Assembly (NCBI RefSeq): GCF_021590045.1
Contig: NZ_CP062221.1
Span: 992,001 to 1,056,000, forward strand
Direction of reading: 5' to 3'
Length of the DNA: 64,000 nucleotides
Origin: Cellulomonas palmilytica
Lineage (GTDB): Bacteria > Actinomycetota > Actinomycetes > Actinomycetales > Cellulomonadaceae
Shown here: one piece after another, positions 28,138 to 35,915 of the stretch
How the letters are laid out: every line of letters starts with the position of its first letter
Position numbering within the stretch: position 1 is the first letter of the stretch
Position numbers and translations under genes: made by a program
Notes under the pieces: model-generated
The model's database searches: none
The model's input: only the letters and a program-made list of their open reading frames with translations
What the model was told of the DNA's origin: nothing

Positions 28138-28717
28138 CCGTCCGCACGAGCCACGTGAGGTCGCTGCCGTCCACGGCCAGCGCGGCCGTGGTGGCGTAGT
28201 GGTTGTGCGGAGCGGTGAACTCGCGCCCGTCGTAGGCGCTCGGCACCTCGGCGTCACCGTTGTAGAGCGGGTAGACCGCCGTGCCGTCCTCGTTGGCTCG
28301 TGCCGTGTTGACGTAGACGGCCCGGCCGAGCTCTCGCTGCACCCGAGCGCGGTCCCCGACGAGAACGTCGTTCACGGTCTTTTGGAACTCCTCGGGCGTC
28401 ATCCGCCACCACGCCCGCCGCGACCAGCGTGTGGCCGCGTCCATCCACCGGAGCGTGTAGCCCCTCTTCAGCGCCGGACGCGCTCGCCGCGACCCGACGG
28501 GCTCGCCGTGCTCGGTGCTGTCCTCCCAGTGGGCCCCGTTGGGGTTGTCCTCCACGTCGGAGGCCGGGACGGTGACGTTGAAGCCGAACGCGCCGACCAG
28601 GCCTTCCGCCATGTTCGTGTTGTGCACGCTGCGGACTGCGATCTCGTCCCGCTGAGCCTGCGCAGACCAGGCAGGCATATCGGCGAAGTTGGTCCTGCCG
28701 TGCAAGTGCTGCGGCAT
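28138..28717 (-). pseudogene. N-terminal part of a phage structural (capsid-like) protein, cut by IS3
   Basis: From ATG 28717 (GGAGG 5 nt upstream) the frame gives about 190 residues before the IS tip: MPQHLHGRTNFADMPAWSAQ, then RWSRRAWWRMTPEEFQKTVNDVLVGDRARVQRELGRAVYVNTA and SAYDGREFTAPHNHYATTAAL. This resembles actinophage major capsid or minor head proteins, at moderate confidence. The original C-terminus is replaced by IS sequence. Confidence 0.6.
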
Positions 28718-28838
28718 GTCTTCCTCCAGTTTGAGTTGCGACAGTTCCTCCGCCGGAGCGTAAGCGGTCGGACGCGGGAACGTTACGTCTCGCGGGAAAT
28801 GCGCGAAGCGCGTTATCCGACGACCGCTGGAAACAGCA

Positions 28839-28852
28839 CGAACTGCAGTTCG
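28839..28852. promoter_or_regulatory. LexA (SOS) box-like palindrome before the phage-like gene
   Basis: Perfect 14-bp palindrome CGAACTGCAGTTCG. It keeps the CGAAC-N4-GTTCG halves of Gram-positive LexA boxes, although the centre TGCA differs from the usual RNRY. It lies between the excisionase-like gene and the capsid-like gene, 122 bp before the latter's ATG. A second copy is at 31142-31154. Confidence 0.6.
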
Positions 28853-28853
28853 C

Positions 28854-29090
28854 CTACTTCGCAAGCGGGCCTGTCGTGGCTGGAGTGAGAGACGCCTCGA
28901 TCAGCGCATCGAGGTCGGTGCGCCGAACGCGGATGCGGCTCTTGGGCCGACCGCCGATCTTCACAGTCGGGATCACGCCGTCACGGATGAGGCGTCGGAC
29001 GGCGTCGTCTGTCATGTTCAGGTAGTCGCCCACCTGCCACAGATCCAGCAGGGCGGGCGGCGTGACGGTGGGTGCGGGCTGAGCGGTCAT
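28854..29090 (-). CDS. Excisionase-like winged-HTH DNA-binding protein
   Basis: A 78-residue protein with a MerR/excisionase-type HTH (LLDLWQVGDYLNMTDDAVRRLIRDGVIPTVKIGGRPKSRIRVRRTDLDALIEASL). Such proteins act as Xis, bending DNA and directing the integrase to excision. The ATG at 29090 with GAGGAG 4 nt upstream is preferred to an upstream start. The start region is part of a long inverted repeat (29092-29194). Confidence 0.85.
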   Translation of the reverse strand: MTAQPAPTVTPPALLDLWQVGDYLNMTDDAVRRLIRDGVIPTVKIGGRPKSRIRVRRTDLDALIEASLTPATTGPLAK

Positions 29091-29091
29091 C

Positions 29092-29194
29092 GGTACTCCT
29101 CGGCAGGGGCGTCCGCGCCTGCACATGCCGAAGGCCACGGCCGACGCAGACGACGGGTGGTCGTCTTGGTCTGCCGTGGCCCCTGAGGAGTACC
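29092..29194. repeat. Long imperfect inverted repeat before the excisionase-like gene
   Basis: Outer arms GGTACTCCTC-GGCA-GGGGC (29092-29110) and GCCCC-T-GAGGAGTACC (29179-29194). Inner arms GGCCACGGC (29133-29141) with GCCGTGGCC (29173-29181), and AGACGAC (29148-29154) with GTCGTCT (29160-29166). The outer left arm contains the SD of the excisionase-like gene, so folding of the mRNA could hide it. Confidence 0.7.
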
Positions 29195-29458
29195 GCCGTC
29201 AGCGGTGGGGAGCCCACGACGAGAAGGGGCGGGCCGACGTCCATCCCCGGAGGGCGGTCAGGCCGATCGTCTTCCCTGCGTGTCACCTCGCTCGCGGATT
29301 CACCTCTTGGTCCGCGAGGTCATCGGTCCTCGTCGCGCTCGGTGCGCGCCCAGCGTCTCGTCCGTGCTTGCCGAGGACCGTACCCCAAACTCGAACTGCG
29401 CCGCTGGCGACGACGCAACCCGACGCAGTGCGCGGCAAACCGCTGTTTGCGCGTTGGG
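29195..29458. other. Intergenic region of the element
   Basis: No convincing gene. Short open frames exist on both strands but lack SDs. A hairpin GCAAAC-cgct-GTTTGC (29440-29455) lies just after the stop of the 29459-30433 gene and may end the cargo transcript. Confidence 0.45.
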
Positions 29459-30433
29459 CTAGATCAGGGGTTCCGGCTCCTCGGTGAGCGCGAGGCCGAC
29501 GAGCACATACGACCGACGCTCCTCGCCGGTGACCAGCGAGCGCAACGTCGTGACATCGAAGGTGGCGGTGACGCTACGCGAGTAGTACTGCGCCAACTGC
29601 GGGACCAGCTCGTCAACCACCCTCGCGGAAATGATTTCGTCCTGCGTTTGCAGTTCGATCCTGTTCCGAATATCGCTGACTGTCCCCAGGTGGCCCACGA
29701 GAACCTCTTGGTCCTCGGTTAGCCGGTTGCGGCCCAGGGCGTCGCTCAGCGCACGCGCAGCCGCCTTGTTCAGCATCACGCGGTGAGGCTCGGCGCTAGG
29801 ACTTGTGAATGCGATGCTGGCCGACAAATCTTCGTCGACAATGGCCGCCGAAAGTTCCTTCAGATGCTTGAAGGAGCGAGCGCCGAGCGGCAGAATCTTC
29901 TCAACGAGCATGTTGTCGTTCGGATCGTCCGCTGCGGCCAGTTCTACCACTTGAAGAACAGTTTCAACGGCCATGTCGAGCAGTGATGGCACCGAATCCT
30001 CAACGTCGAACAATGGCTCTTCGTCCTCATGTCCGAGCGTTGGCCCCTTCAAGATGGCGCCAAATGAGCCGGGGTAGACAGACGCGAGGCGCAAGGCCGT
30101 GGCATCTCTCAGCGGGCCAGGGATTGATGCGCGCGCTGTGGCTTTCCCGGTAATCGACTGCGCGATCGATGAGACCGACTCCTGCAGAGAGTGCAGCAAC
30201 TTTGCGAGCGCGTCGATACGAACCTCGTGCCCCGCGACTGGCACCCCGTTGAGCACGACCTCCAGCCGCGCCCTGCGAGCATCGCGCAGGTCTTGATGGA
30301 CGTCGTCCCGGATCTCAGCGAGCCCTTGTCTCATGAGGGCGAGCCCTGGGGTCTTCACCGTGGCCGAATCGAAGGCGCGGACCTGGGCCTCGAGGCGTTC
30401 GAGGTCGCTGCGGAGAGCGCTGACTGATCTCAC
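29459..30433 (-). CDS. Cargo protein of unknown function, partner of the nucleotidyltransferase-like gene
   Basis: A 324-residue soluble protein that I do not recognise. The first ~65 residues (SALRSDLERLEAQVRAF ... IRDDVHQDLRDARRARLEVVL) look coiled-coil. The middle (VRIDALAKLLHSLQESVSSIAQSI) is amphipathic helix. The C-terminal half has mixed strands and helices (EDQEVLVGHLGTVSDIRNRIEL; SYVLVGLALTEE). No catalytic motif and no membrane segment are visible. The GTG start overlaps the stop of the upstream gene by 4 nt, so the two are coupled and probably act together. Codon use is less GC-rich than the chromosome, as expected for cargo. Confidence 0.7.
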   Translation of the reverse strand: MRSVSALRSDLERLEAQVRAFDSATVKTPGLALMRQGLAEIRDDVHQDLRDARRARLEVVLNGVPVAGHEVRIDALAKLLHSLQESVSSIAQSITGKATARASIPGPLRDATALRLASVYPGSFGAILKGPTLGHEDEEPLFDVEDSVPSLLDMAVETVLQVVELAAADDPNDNMLVEKILPLGARSFKHLKELSAAIVDEDLSASIAFTSPSAEPHRVMLNKAAARALSDALGRNRLTEDQEVLVGHLGTVSDIRNRIELQTQDEIISARVVDELVPQLAQYYSRSVTATFDVTTLRSLVTGEERRSYVLVGLALTEEPEPLI

Positions 30434-31014
30434 AGCCTCACCTCCAAGTAGCCCTTCACTAGACCGTCCTGCTCACGCTGCTTCTGCCAGAACTCGTGCC
30501 ACTCATTGATACCGTCGTCGGCGAGAGGTTGCGCCGGATGCCCTTGCGGATACCTGAAAGCCGGGTACGAGTCCATGCCCCAGACGGCCTTGGTCTGCTT
30601 GCCGGCGAGCAGCGCCGCAACCATGGACTGGAGCCCCGGTGCTAGGGCGTCGTACTGAGGTCCGTCGATGAAGGTGACTAGGTCGATGTCGCCGGGGTCA
30701 ACCTTGCCGGTGACGAAGCTGCCGTCGATCCACTGAGCCTCGACGGGGATGACGCTCGTCAGGGCTTCGAGGTGCCGCTCCCAGCGACGGTGCAGACGTG
30801 CGCGAGTCTTCGACTCGGGGAACGCGTCTACGAAGTGCTGCTTGAACTCTTCGGCCGTGACAACGTGCCTCCCCACGGGTAGGTAGCCGTTCTCCCCCAG
30901 CACGTACGACCACCCTCCCTCGCGCGCTCGCTGTGGGGACAGTAGCAACCGTGCCAAGAGTGTGAGCCGTCCATGTGGGCTCCACTCCCTCAGTTTCACC
31001 CCTACCACCGACAC
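30430..31014 (-). CDS. Nucleotidyltransferase-like protein, first gene of cargo cassette
   Basis: A 194-residue protein. The motif WIDGSFVTGKVDPGDIDLVTF matches the nucleotidyltransferase pattern G-S-x9-D-x-D, with the two metal-binding Asp residues present. Similar small DUF6932-type proteins are known; MNT toxins-antitoxins and AbiE-like systems share this fold. It could transfer a nucleotide to a protein or RNA. I placed the start at GTG 31014, but the SD is weak and nearby in-frame GTGs at 31008 and 30999 are possible. It lies at the att-distal end of the element and upstream coupled to the 29459-30433 gene. Confidence 0.72.
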   Translation of the reverse strand: MSVVGVKLREWSPHGRLTLLARLLLSPQRAREGGWSYVLGENGYLPVGRHVVTAEEFKQHFVDAFPESKTRARLHRRWERHLEALTSVIPVEAQWIDGSFVTGKVDPGDIDLVTFIDGPQYDALAPGLQSMVAALLAGKQTKAVWGMDSYPAFRYPQGHPAQPLADDGINEWHEFWQKQREQDGLVKGYLEVRL

Positions 31015-31141
31015 ATGCCGTCCGAGGAGGGGTGGGCCCGCGTTGGTCCGCTCCGCTCGACGAGGAGGTGAGCAGGGCTCGCGGAGGGCTCCACTGGTGC
31101 TCGGTCGTGCTGCGTCGGCGTGCGTCGAGGTCGGTCGCCTC

Positions 31142-31154
31142 CGAACTGCAGTTC
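31142..31154. promoter_or_regulatory. Second LexA-like palindrome, before the cargo cassette
   Basis: CGAACTGCAGTTC shares 13 bp with 28839-28851, including the full GAAC-TGCA-GTTC palindrome. It is 128 bp upstream of the cassette's GTG. The last base of the 14-bp box is T rather than G. Confidence 0.55.
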
Positions 31155-31174
31155 TTGCGCGCTACCTGCAGAGA

Positions 31175-31189
31175 TAGGCAGTCTGCCTA
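31175..31189. promoter_or_regulatory. Dyad TAGGCAG-T-CTGCCTA near the right end of the element
   Basis: Perfect 7-bp arms with a 1-bp centre, 43 bp from attR and about 160 bp before the cassette. It could bind the integrase, excisionase or a regulator of the cassette. Confidence 0.5.
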
Positions 31190-31232
31190 GGTCACGGTCG
31201 GGGCCCTGACCGGGGCTCGGAAGGGTCCGAAA

Positions 31233-31281
31233 CTGACTACGGATCAGAAGGTTGGGGGTTTCGAGTCCCTTCGGGCGCGCA
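31233..31281 (+). repeat. attR: duplicated 3' part of tRNA-Arg(ACG)
   Basis: Copy of 24154-24201 with one extra T in the T-arm (GGGGGTTTCGAG for GGGGGTTCGAG). No 5' half is present, so it does not encode a tRNA. Confidence 0.9.
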
Positions 31282-31285
31282 TCGT

Positions 31286-31316
31286 GAAGGCCCCGGCGAC
31301 GATCGCCGGGGCCTTC
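31286..31316 (+). terminator. Original terminator of tRNA-Arg, displaced by the element
   Basis: Perfect 14-bp stem GAAGGCCCCGGCGA / TCGCCGGGGCCTTC with a 3-nt loop, directly after attR. Confidence 0.8.
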
Positions 31317-31498
31317 GTCGTCCCCCCGGTCCCTACCCACGGCCATCGGCCCACGCCGACTGCGCACGTCCTCGCGCGACTGCGCGGCGCAGGGGCGGGA
31401 TGTCCGGTTCGGCATCGCCTGGACGGGTGAACTTGTATGGACGTTCATCGACGTCCGCAAGATTTGCAAGGACTTTCGTCATCGCGCAGACACACATC

Positions 31499-33994
31499 AT
31501 GGCTACGGTGGACATCGTGACGGCAGACACGACACCCCCTATCGCGACGCGCGAGCACACGGTCGACGGCTTCACGAGGGAGTTCCTGCGTGAGCTGAAC
31601 TTCGGGCAGGGCGTAGACCTGAGCCGCGCGTCCGTGAACGACAAGTACCTGGCCATGGCGCGCACCGTGCGCCACTACCTGATGACGCGGTGGATCGAGA
31701 CGCTGCGGCGCCAGGCCGAGCTGCAGGCGAAGTCCGTCGCCTACCTGTCGGCGGAGTTCCTGCTCGGCCGCCAGCTCGACAACGCACTGCTCGCGTCCGA
31801 CCTGCAGGACATCGTCCGCGAGGGCCTCGCGAACCTCGGCATCGACCTCGACGAGCTGCGCGAGGCCGAGGTCGAGCCGGGCCTCGGCAACGGTGGCCTC
31901 GGGCGGCTCGCGGCGTGCTTCATCGACTCGCTCGCGACCATGAACGTCCCGTCCATCGGGTACGGCATCCGCTACGAGTACGGCATCTTCAAGCAGACGT
32001 TCGTCGACGGCCGCCAGGTCGAGAAGCCCGACGACTGGCTGCGCCTCGGGTCGCCGTGGGAGTTCCCGCACCCGGAGGCCGCCGTCACGGTCAACTTCGG
32101 CGGTCACGTCGAGCAGTACCAGGACGACGAGGGCGTGGTGCGCCGCCGCTGGGTCCCGGGCTGGTCCGTGCTCGGCGTGCCCTACAACTACATGGTCCCG
32201 GGCTACGACAAGGGCCGCGTCAACACGCTGCGCCTGTGGAGCGCCCGCGCGACGCGCGCGTTCGACCTGCAGATCTTCAACTCGGGCGACTACGCCGAGG
32301 CCGTGCGCGCGCAGACGTTCGCGGAGAACATCTCCAAGGTCCTGTACCCCGAGGACTCCACGCCGCAGGGCAAGGAGCTGCGCCTGCAGCAGCAGTACTT
32401 CTTCGTCGCGTGCTCCATCAAGGACTTCGTCGACCAGGTGCTGCCCGCCGGTTACGACCTGCACAACCTGCCGAACCGCATCGTGTTCCAGCTCAACGAC
32501 ACGCACCCGGTGATCGCCGTCCCGGAGCTCATGCGCGTGCTCGTCGACGAGAAGGGCTGGGAGTGGGAGGAGGCGTGGGCGGTCACGAAGCAGTGCTTCG
32601 CGTACACGTGCCACACGCTGCTGCCCGAGGCGCTCGAGGTCTGGCCCGTCGAGCTGCTCGGCCGGCTCCTGCCGCGGCACCTCGAGATCATCTACCGCAT
32701 CAACGACGAGTTCCTCGCCGAGCTGCGTGAGACGTACCCGAACGACGAGCTGCGCGTGCGCCGCATGTCGATCATCGCGGAGTACCCGGTGCGTGCCGTG
32801 CGCATGGCGTACCTCGCGACCGTCGCGGCGACCAAGGTCAACGGCGTCGCCGCGCTGCACAGCCAGCTGCTGCGCGACAAGGTGCTCGACGACTTCGCGG
32901 GCTACTGGCCGGACAAGTTCACCAACGTCACCAACGGCGTCACGCCCCGCCGCTTCGTCAAGCTCTCGAACCCCGGCCTGTCGGGCCTCATCACCGAGGC
33001 CATCGGTGACGGCTGGGTCACCGACCTCGACCAGCTGACCAAGCTCGAGCCGCTCGCCGAGGACGCGGAGTTCCGCCGCCGGTTCCGCGAGATCAAGCAG
33101 GCGAACAAGCAGCGCATCACCGACGTGCTCGCCGCGCGCGACGGCATCGTCGTCAACCCCGACACGATGTTCGACGTCATGGTCAAGCGCCTGCACGAGT
33201 ACAAGCGCCAGACGCTCAAGCTCCTGCACATCGTGTCGCTGTACGAGAAGGTCACGACCGGCAAGGTCCGGCTCGAGGACGTCACGCCGCGCACGTTCGC
33301 GTTCGGCGCCAAGGCCGCTCCGGGCTACGTGCTGGCGAAGCAGATCATCCAGCTCATCAACGCGGTGGGTGCGACGATCAACGCCGACGCCTCGCTCGAG
33401 GGCCGTCTCAAGGTCGCGTTCCCGGCCAACTACAACGTGACGCTCGCCGAGACGCTCATCCCCGCCGCCGACCTGTCCGAGCAGATCTCGCTCGCCGGCA
33501 AGGAGGCGTCCGGCACCGGCAACATGAAGTTCATGCTGAACGGCGCGCTGACCATCGGCACGGACGACGGCGCGAACGTCGAGATCCGCGAGCTCGTCGG
33601 CGACGAGAACTTCTTCCTGTTCGGCCTCACGGAGCCGCAGGTCGCCGATCTCGTGGACCGCGGCTACCACCCGTCGGCGTACTACGAGACGAACGAGGAC
33701 CTGCGCCGCGCGCTCGACCTCATCGCCTCGGGGGCGTTCTCGGGCGGCGACCGTGCGGTGTTCGAGCCCGTCGTGTCGAACCTCCTCAACGAGGACCGGT
33801 TCCTGGCGCTCGCGGACTTCCAGGCGTACGTCGACGCGCAGGCGCGCGTCGACGCGGCTTACGCGGACACCGAGGACTGGACGCGGCGCGCGGTGCTCAA
33901 CGTCGCGCGCGGCGGGTTCTTCTCGTCCGACCGCTCGATGCGCGACTACATCGACCGCATCTGGCACACCTACCCGGTCCCGCCCGGGAGCTGA
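31499..33994 (+). CDS. glgP: Glycogen/starch/alpha-glucan phosphorylase
   Basis: An 831-residue GT35 enzyme that releases glucose 1-phosphate from glycogen or maltodextrin. Conserved regions include EPGLGNGGLGRLAACFIDSL, QLNDTHPVIAVPELMR, VMVKRLHEYKRQTL and the PLP-binding EASGTGNMKFMLNGALTIGTDDGANVE (Lys in MKF). Length is close to E. coli GlgP. No good SD is seen; I chose the ATG at 31499, but the GTGs just downstream are possible. It is the first gene right of the integrated element, which lies 220 bp upstream. Confidence 0.95.
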   Translation: MATVDIVTADTTPPIATREHTVDGFTREFLRELNFGQGVDLSRASVNDKYLAMARTVRHYLMTRWIETLRRQAELQAKSVAYLSAEFLLGRQLDNALLASDLQDIVREGLANLGIDLDELREAEVEPGLGNGGLGRLAACFIDSLATMNVPSIGYGIRYEYGIFKQTFVDGRQVEKPDDWLRLGSPWEFPHPEAAVTVNFGGHVEQYQDDEGVVRRRWVPGWSVLGVPYNYMVPGYDKGRVNTLRLWSARATRAFDLQIFNSGDYAEAVRAQTFAENISKVLYPEDSTPQGKELRLQQQYFFVACSIKDFVDQVLPAGYDLHNLPNRIVFQLNDTHPVIAVPELMRVLVDEKGWEWEEAWAVTKQCFAYTCHTLLPEALEVWPVELLGRLLPRHLEIIYRINDEFLAELRETYPNDELRVRRMSIIAEYPVRAVRMAYLATVAATKVNGVAALHSQLLRDKVLDDFAGYWPDKFTNVTNGVTPRRFVKLSNPGLSGLITEAIGDGWVTDLDQLTKLEPLAEDAEFRRRFREIKQANKQRITDVLAARDGIVVNPDTMFDVMVKRLHEYKRQTLKLLHIVSLYEKVTTGKVRLEDVTPRTFAFGAKAAPGYVLAKQIIQLINAVGATINADASLEGRLKVAFPANYNVTLAETLIPAADLSEQISLAGKEASGTGNMKFMLNGALTIGTDDGANVEIRELVGDENFFLFGLTEPQVADLVDRGYHPSAYYETNEDLRRALDLIASGAFSGGDRAVFEPVVSNLLNEDRFLALADFQAYVDAQARVDAAYADTEDWTRRAVLNVARGGFFSSDRSMRDYIDRIWHTYPVPPGS

Positions 33995-34003
33995 CCCACC
34001 CGC

Positions 34004-34043
34004 ACGGACGCCCCTGCCCCACCTCGGGAGCGGGGGCGTCCGT
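34004..34043 (+). terminator. Terminator after glgP
   Basis: Perfect 11-bp stem ACGGACGCCCC / GGGGCGTCCGT, 10 bp past the stop codon. Confidence 0.75.
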
Positions 34044-34066
34044 CGTCGTACCTCGGTTCTGAGGGC

Positions 34067-34097
34067 TTGACCTGGAGCGCGCTCCAGGTCGCAGGCT
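34067..34097 (+). promoter_or_regulatory. MerR-type promoter of the aldo/keto reductase operon
   Basis: A -35 TTGACC (34067-34072) and -10-like CAGGCT (34092-34097) are separated by 19 bp, the long spacer typical of MerR-controlled promoters. A perfect 20-bp palindrome ACCTGGAGCGCGCTCCAGGT (34070-34089) fills the spacer. The -10 ends 7 nt before the ATG, so the mRNA is probably leaderless. The MerR gene is in the operon. Confidence 0.75.
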
Positions 34098-34104
34098 CGT
34101 CGTC

Positions 34105-35058
34105 ATGGAACAGAACCAGACGAACACCCGCTCCGCCGAGCCCGTGCTCGGCGCCATGTACTTCGGCACGCGCGCCGACGAGGCGCTCTCGGCCGACCTG
34201 CTCGACGCGTACGTCGACCTCGGCGGCCGCTGGGTCGACACCGCGAACTGCTACGCGTTCTGGGAGGACCCCTCGGGTGTCGGCGGGCAGAGCGAACGCG
34301 TGCTCGGCCGCTGGTTCGCGTCCCGTCCAGGGGTGCGTGACCGCGTGCTGCTCGCGACGAAGGTGCGCCACCAGCCGCTGGTCCCGCACGAGTGGCCGTC
34401 GTCCTCGGAGGGGCTGTCCGCCGACGCGATCCAGCGCGGCTTCGCGCAGTCGCTCGACCGGCTCGGCCTGGACTCGGTCGAGCTGCTGTGGGCGCACGCC
34501 GAGGACCGGTCGGTCCCGCTCGCCGAGACGGTCGAGGCGTTCGGCACGCTCGTCGCGAACGGCTCGGTGCAGCGGCTCGGTGCGTCGAACCACGCCGCGT
34601 GGCGCGTCGAGCAGGCGCGCGCGATCGCCCGCGGGCTCGGTGTCGAGCCGTGGACCGCGGTGCAGCTGCGCTACTCGTACGTCTGGCCGCGCCCGGGCGT
34701 GACCCTCCCCGAGGGCGGGCACGTGCACGCCGAGCGTGACCAGCTCGACCACGCCCGCACCGAGGGGCTCGACGTGTGGGCTTACTCGCCGCTGCTCACG
34801 GGCGCGTACGTGCGCGACGACCGTCCGCTGTCAGAGGGCTACGACCACCCCGGCACGCACCGCCGCCTGGCCGTGCTCGCGCAGGTCGCCGACGAGCTCG
34901 GCGTCACGCGCAACCAGGTCGTGCTCGCGTGGCTGCTCGCGCACGGGATCAGCCCGATCCTCGGCGTGAGCTCGCTCGCGCAGCTGACCGAGGCCATGGC
35001 CGCACGCGACGTCGACCTGCCCGACGACGTGCGCGCGCGTCTCGACGCGGCGGTCTGA
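34105..35058 (+). CDS. Aldo/keto reductase
   Basis: A 317-residue TIM-barrel NADPH oxidoreductase. Catalytic Asp45 and Tyr50 in VDTANCYAF, Lys in LLATKVRH, and the substrate-side LLWAHAED are visible, with the barrel end NQVVLAWLLAHGISPILGVSSLAQL as cofactor site. It belongs to the YajO/Tas-like group. No SD is seen upstream, consistent with a leaderless transcript. It precedes a MerR-type regulator by 13 bp. Confidence 0.9.
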   Translation: MEQNQTNTRSAEPVLGAMYFGTRADEALSADLLDAYVDLGGRWVDTANCYAFWEDPSGVGGQSERVLGRWFASRPGVRDRVLLATKVRHQPLVPHEWPSSSEGLSADAIQRGFAQSLDRLGLDSVELLWAHAEDRSVPLAETVEAFGTLVANGSVQRLGASNHAAWRVEQARAIARGLGVEPWTAVQLRYSYVWPRPGVTLPEGGHVHAERDQLDHARTEGLDVWAYSPLLTGAYVRDDRPLSEGYDHPGTHRRLAVLAQVADELGVTRNQVVLAWLLAHGISPILGVSSLAQLTEAMAARDVDLPDDVRARLDAAV

Positions 35059-35071
35059 GGCGGGTGCGAGC

Positions 35072-35437
35072 ATGGCGGGCATGACGGGGTTCGCACCTGG
35101 GGAGGTCGCGCGACGCACCGGCCTGACCCTCGACACGCTGCGGTACTACGAGCGCGAGGGGCTCGTCGGACCCATCGAGCGTTCGGTGGGCGGGCAGCGC
35201 CGGTACGACGAGGACGACGTCGCGTGGATCGGCATCGTCACGTGCCTGCGCGACGCGGGCCTCGGCATCGCCGACCTGCGCCGGTTCACCGAGCTGCTGC
35301 GCTCCGAGGCGGGGCAGGACGACCGCGTCGCCTTCCTGCGCCGCCGCCGCGCCGAGCTCGTCGAGCAGGCCGAGCGCATCCGCGAGGCGGTCCGCGTCCT
35401 CGACGACAAGATCGCCTACTTCGGCGGCGAGGCCTGA
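35072..35437 (+). CDS. MerR-family transcriptional regulator
   Basis: A 121-residue regulator with the MerR winged HTH (GEVARRTGLTLDTLRYYEREGLVGPIERSVGGQRRYDEDDVAWI) and a coiled-coil dimerisation helix (VAFLRRRRAELVEQAERIREAVRVLDDKIAYF). No Cys metal ligands or large effector domain, so it probably senses an organic or redox signal, like the AKR-linked subgroup. It likely controls the palindromic promoter at 34067-34097. The start could be the ATG at 35072 or 35081. Confidence 0.9.
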   Translation: MAGMTGFAPGEVARRTGLTLDTLRYYEREGLVGPIERSVGGQRRYDEDDVAWIGIVTCLRDAGLGIADLRRFTELLRSEAGQDDRVAFLRRRRAELVEQAERIREAVRVLDDKIAYFGGEA

Positions 35438-35484
35438 CCCGCACCGCGGGAGGGGTCGGCGCGGTGCACGCGTAGGGTTGGTGC

Positions 35485-35886
35485 GTGCCCAAGAAGACCC
35501 AGGAGATGAAGCCGTCCACGGCGGCGGCCAAGCTCGACGTGTACCTGCCGGCGACCCCCGAGGAGTTCCGCACGGGAACGGTGACGCGCGACGAGCTCGC
35601 GGAGCTGCAGCGCAACCCGCCGGCCTGGCTCACGGACCTGCGTCGCAACGGGCCGCACCCGCGCAACGTCGTCGCCGCGCGCCTGCGGGTGTCGACGTCA
35701 GGGCTCGCGCGCGCCGGCGTCACCGACCCGCTGACGACCGACGAGATCAACGCGCTGATCGCCGACCCGCCGGAGTGGCTGGTGCGCGAGCGTCAGACGT
35801 TCGAGGAGGTCCGCCGGGAGGAGCGCCGCCTCGAGGCGCGCGAGGCCGACCGCCGCGCGGAGCAGGCGCGCCGCGAGCGCGCCTGA
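35485..35886 (+). CDS. DUF5997-family protein
   Basis: A 133-residue actinobacterial protein (KKTQEMKPSTAAAKLDVYLPATPEEFRTGTVTRDELAELQ ... LRVSTSGLARAGVTDPLTTDEINALI) matching a conserved family of unknown role. The C-terminus is a charged Glu/Arg helix. GTG start. It converges on the siderophore operon end at 35916. Confidence 0.8.
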   Translation: MPKKTQEMKPSTAAAKLDVYLPATPEEFRTGTVTRDELAELQRNPPAWLTDLRRNGPHPRNVVAARLRVSTSGLARAGVTDPLTTDEINALIADPPEWLVRERQTFEEVRREERRLEAREADRRAEQARRERA

Positions 35887-35915
35887 CCCAGCCCGCCCGA
35901 TCTAGCCCGCCCGAC

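Larger units (their letters stand above)
24154..31281. mobile_element. Small integrative element in tRNA-Arg(ACG), about 7.1 kb
   Basis: The tRNA-Arg 3' part (24154-24201) is repeated at 31233-31281 with a single added T. Between them are a tyrosine integrase next to the intact tRNA and facing it, a serine recombinase, an excisionase-like HTH protein, phage-like gene remnants, an IS3-family element and a two-gene cargo cassette. The layout (intact tRNA and integrase at one end, duplicate tRNA fragment at the other) is that of a prophage-derived satellite or island. The terminators after each att copy differ, so the left one came with the element. Confidence 0.9.

Noticed and set aside
29125..29487. 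Small plus-strand gene opposite the excisionase region
   Set aside because: No SD, no recognisable domain, and it overlaps the end of the cargo gene; the long inverted repeat explains the region better.
31233..31281. Second functional tRNA-Arg
   Set aside because: It has only the 3' part, with an extra T in the T-arm.
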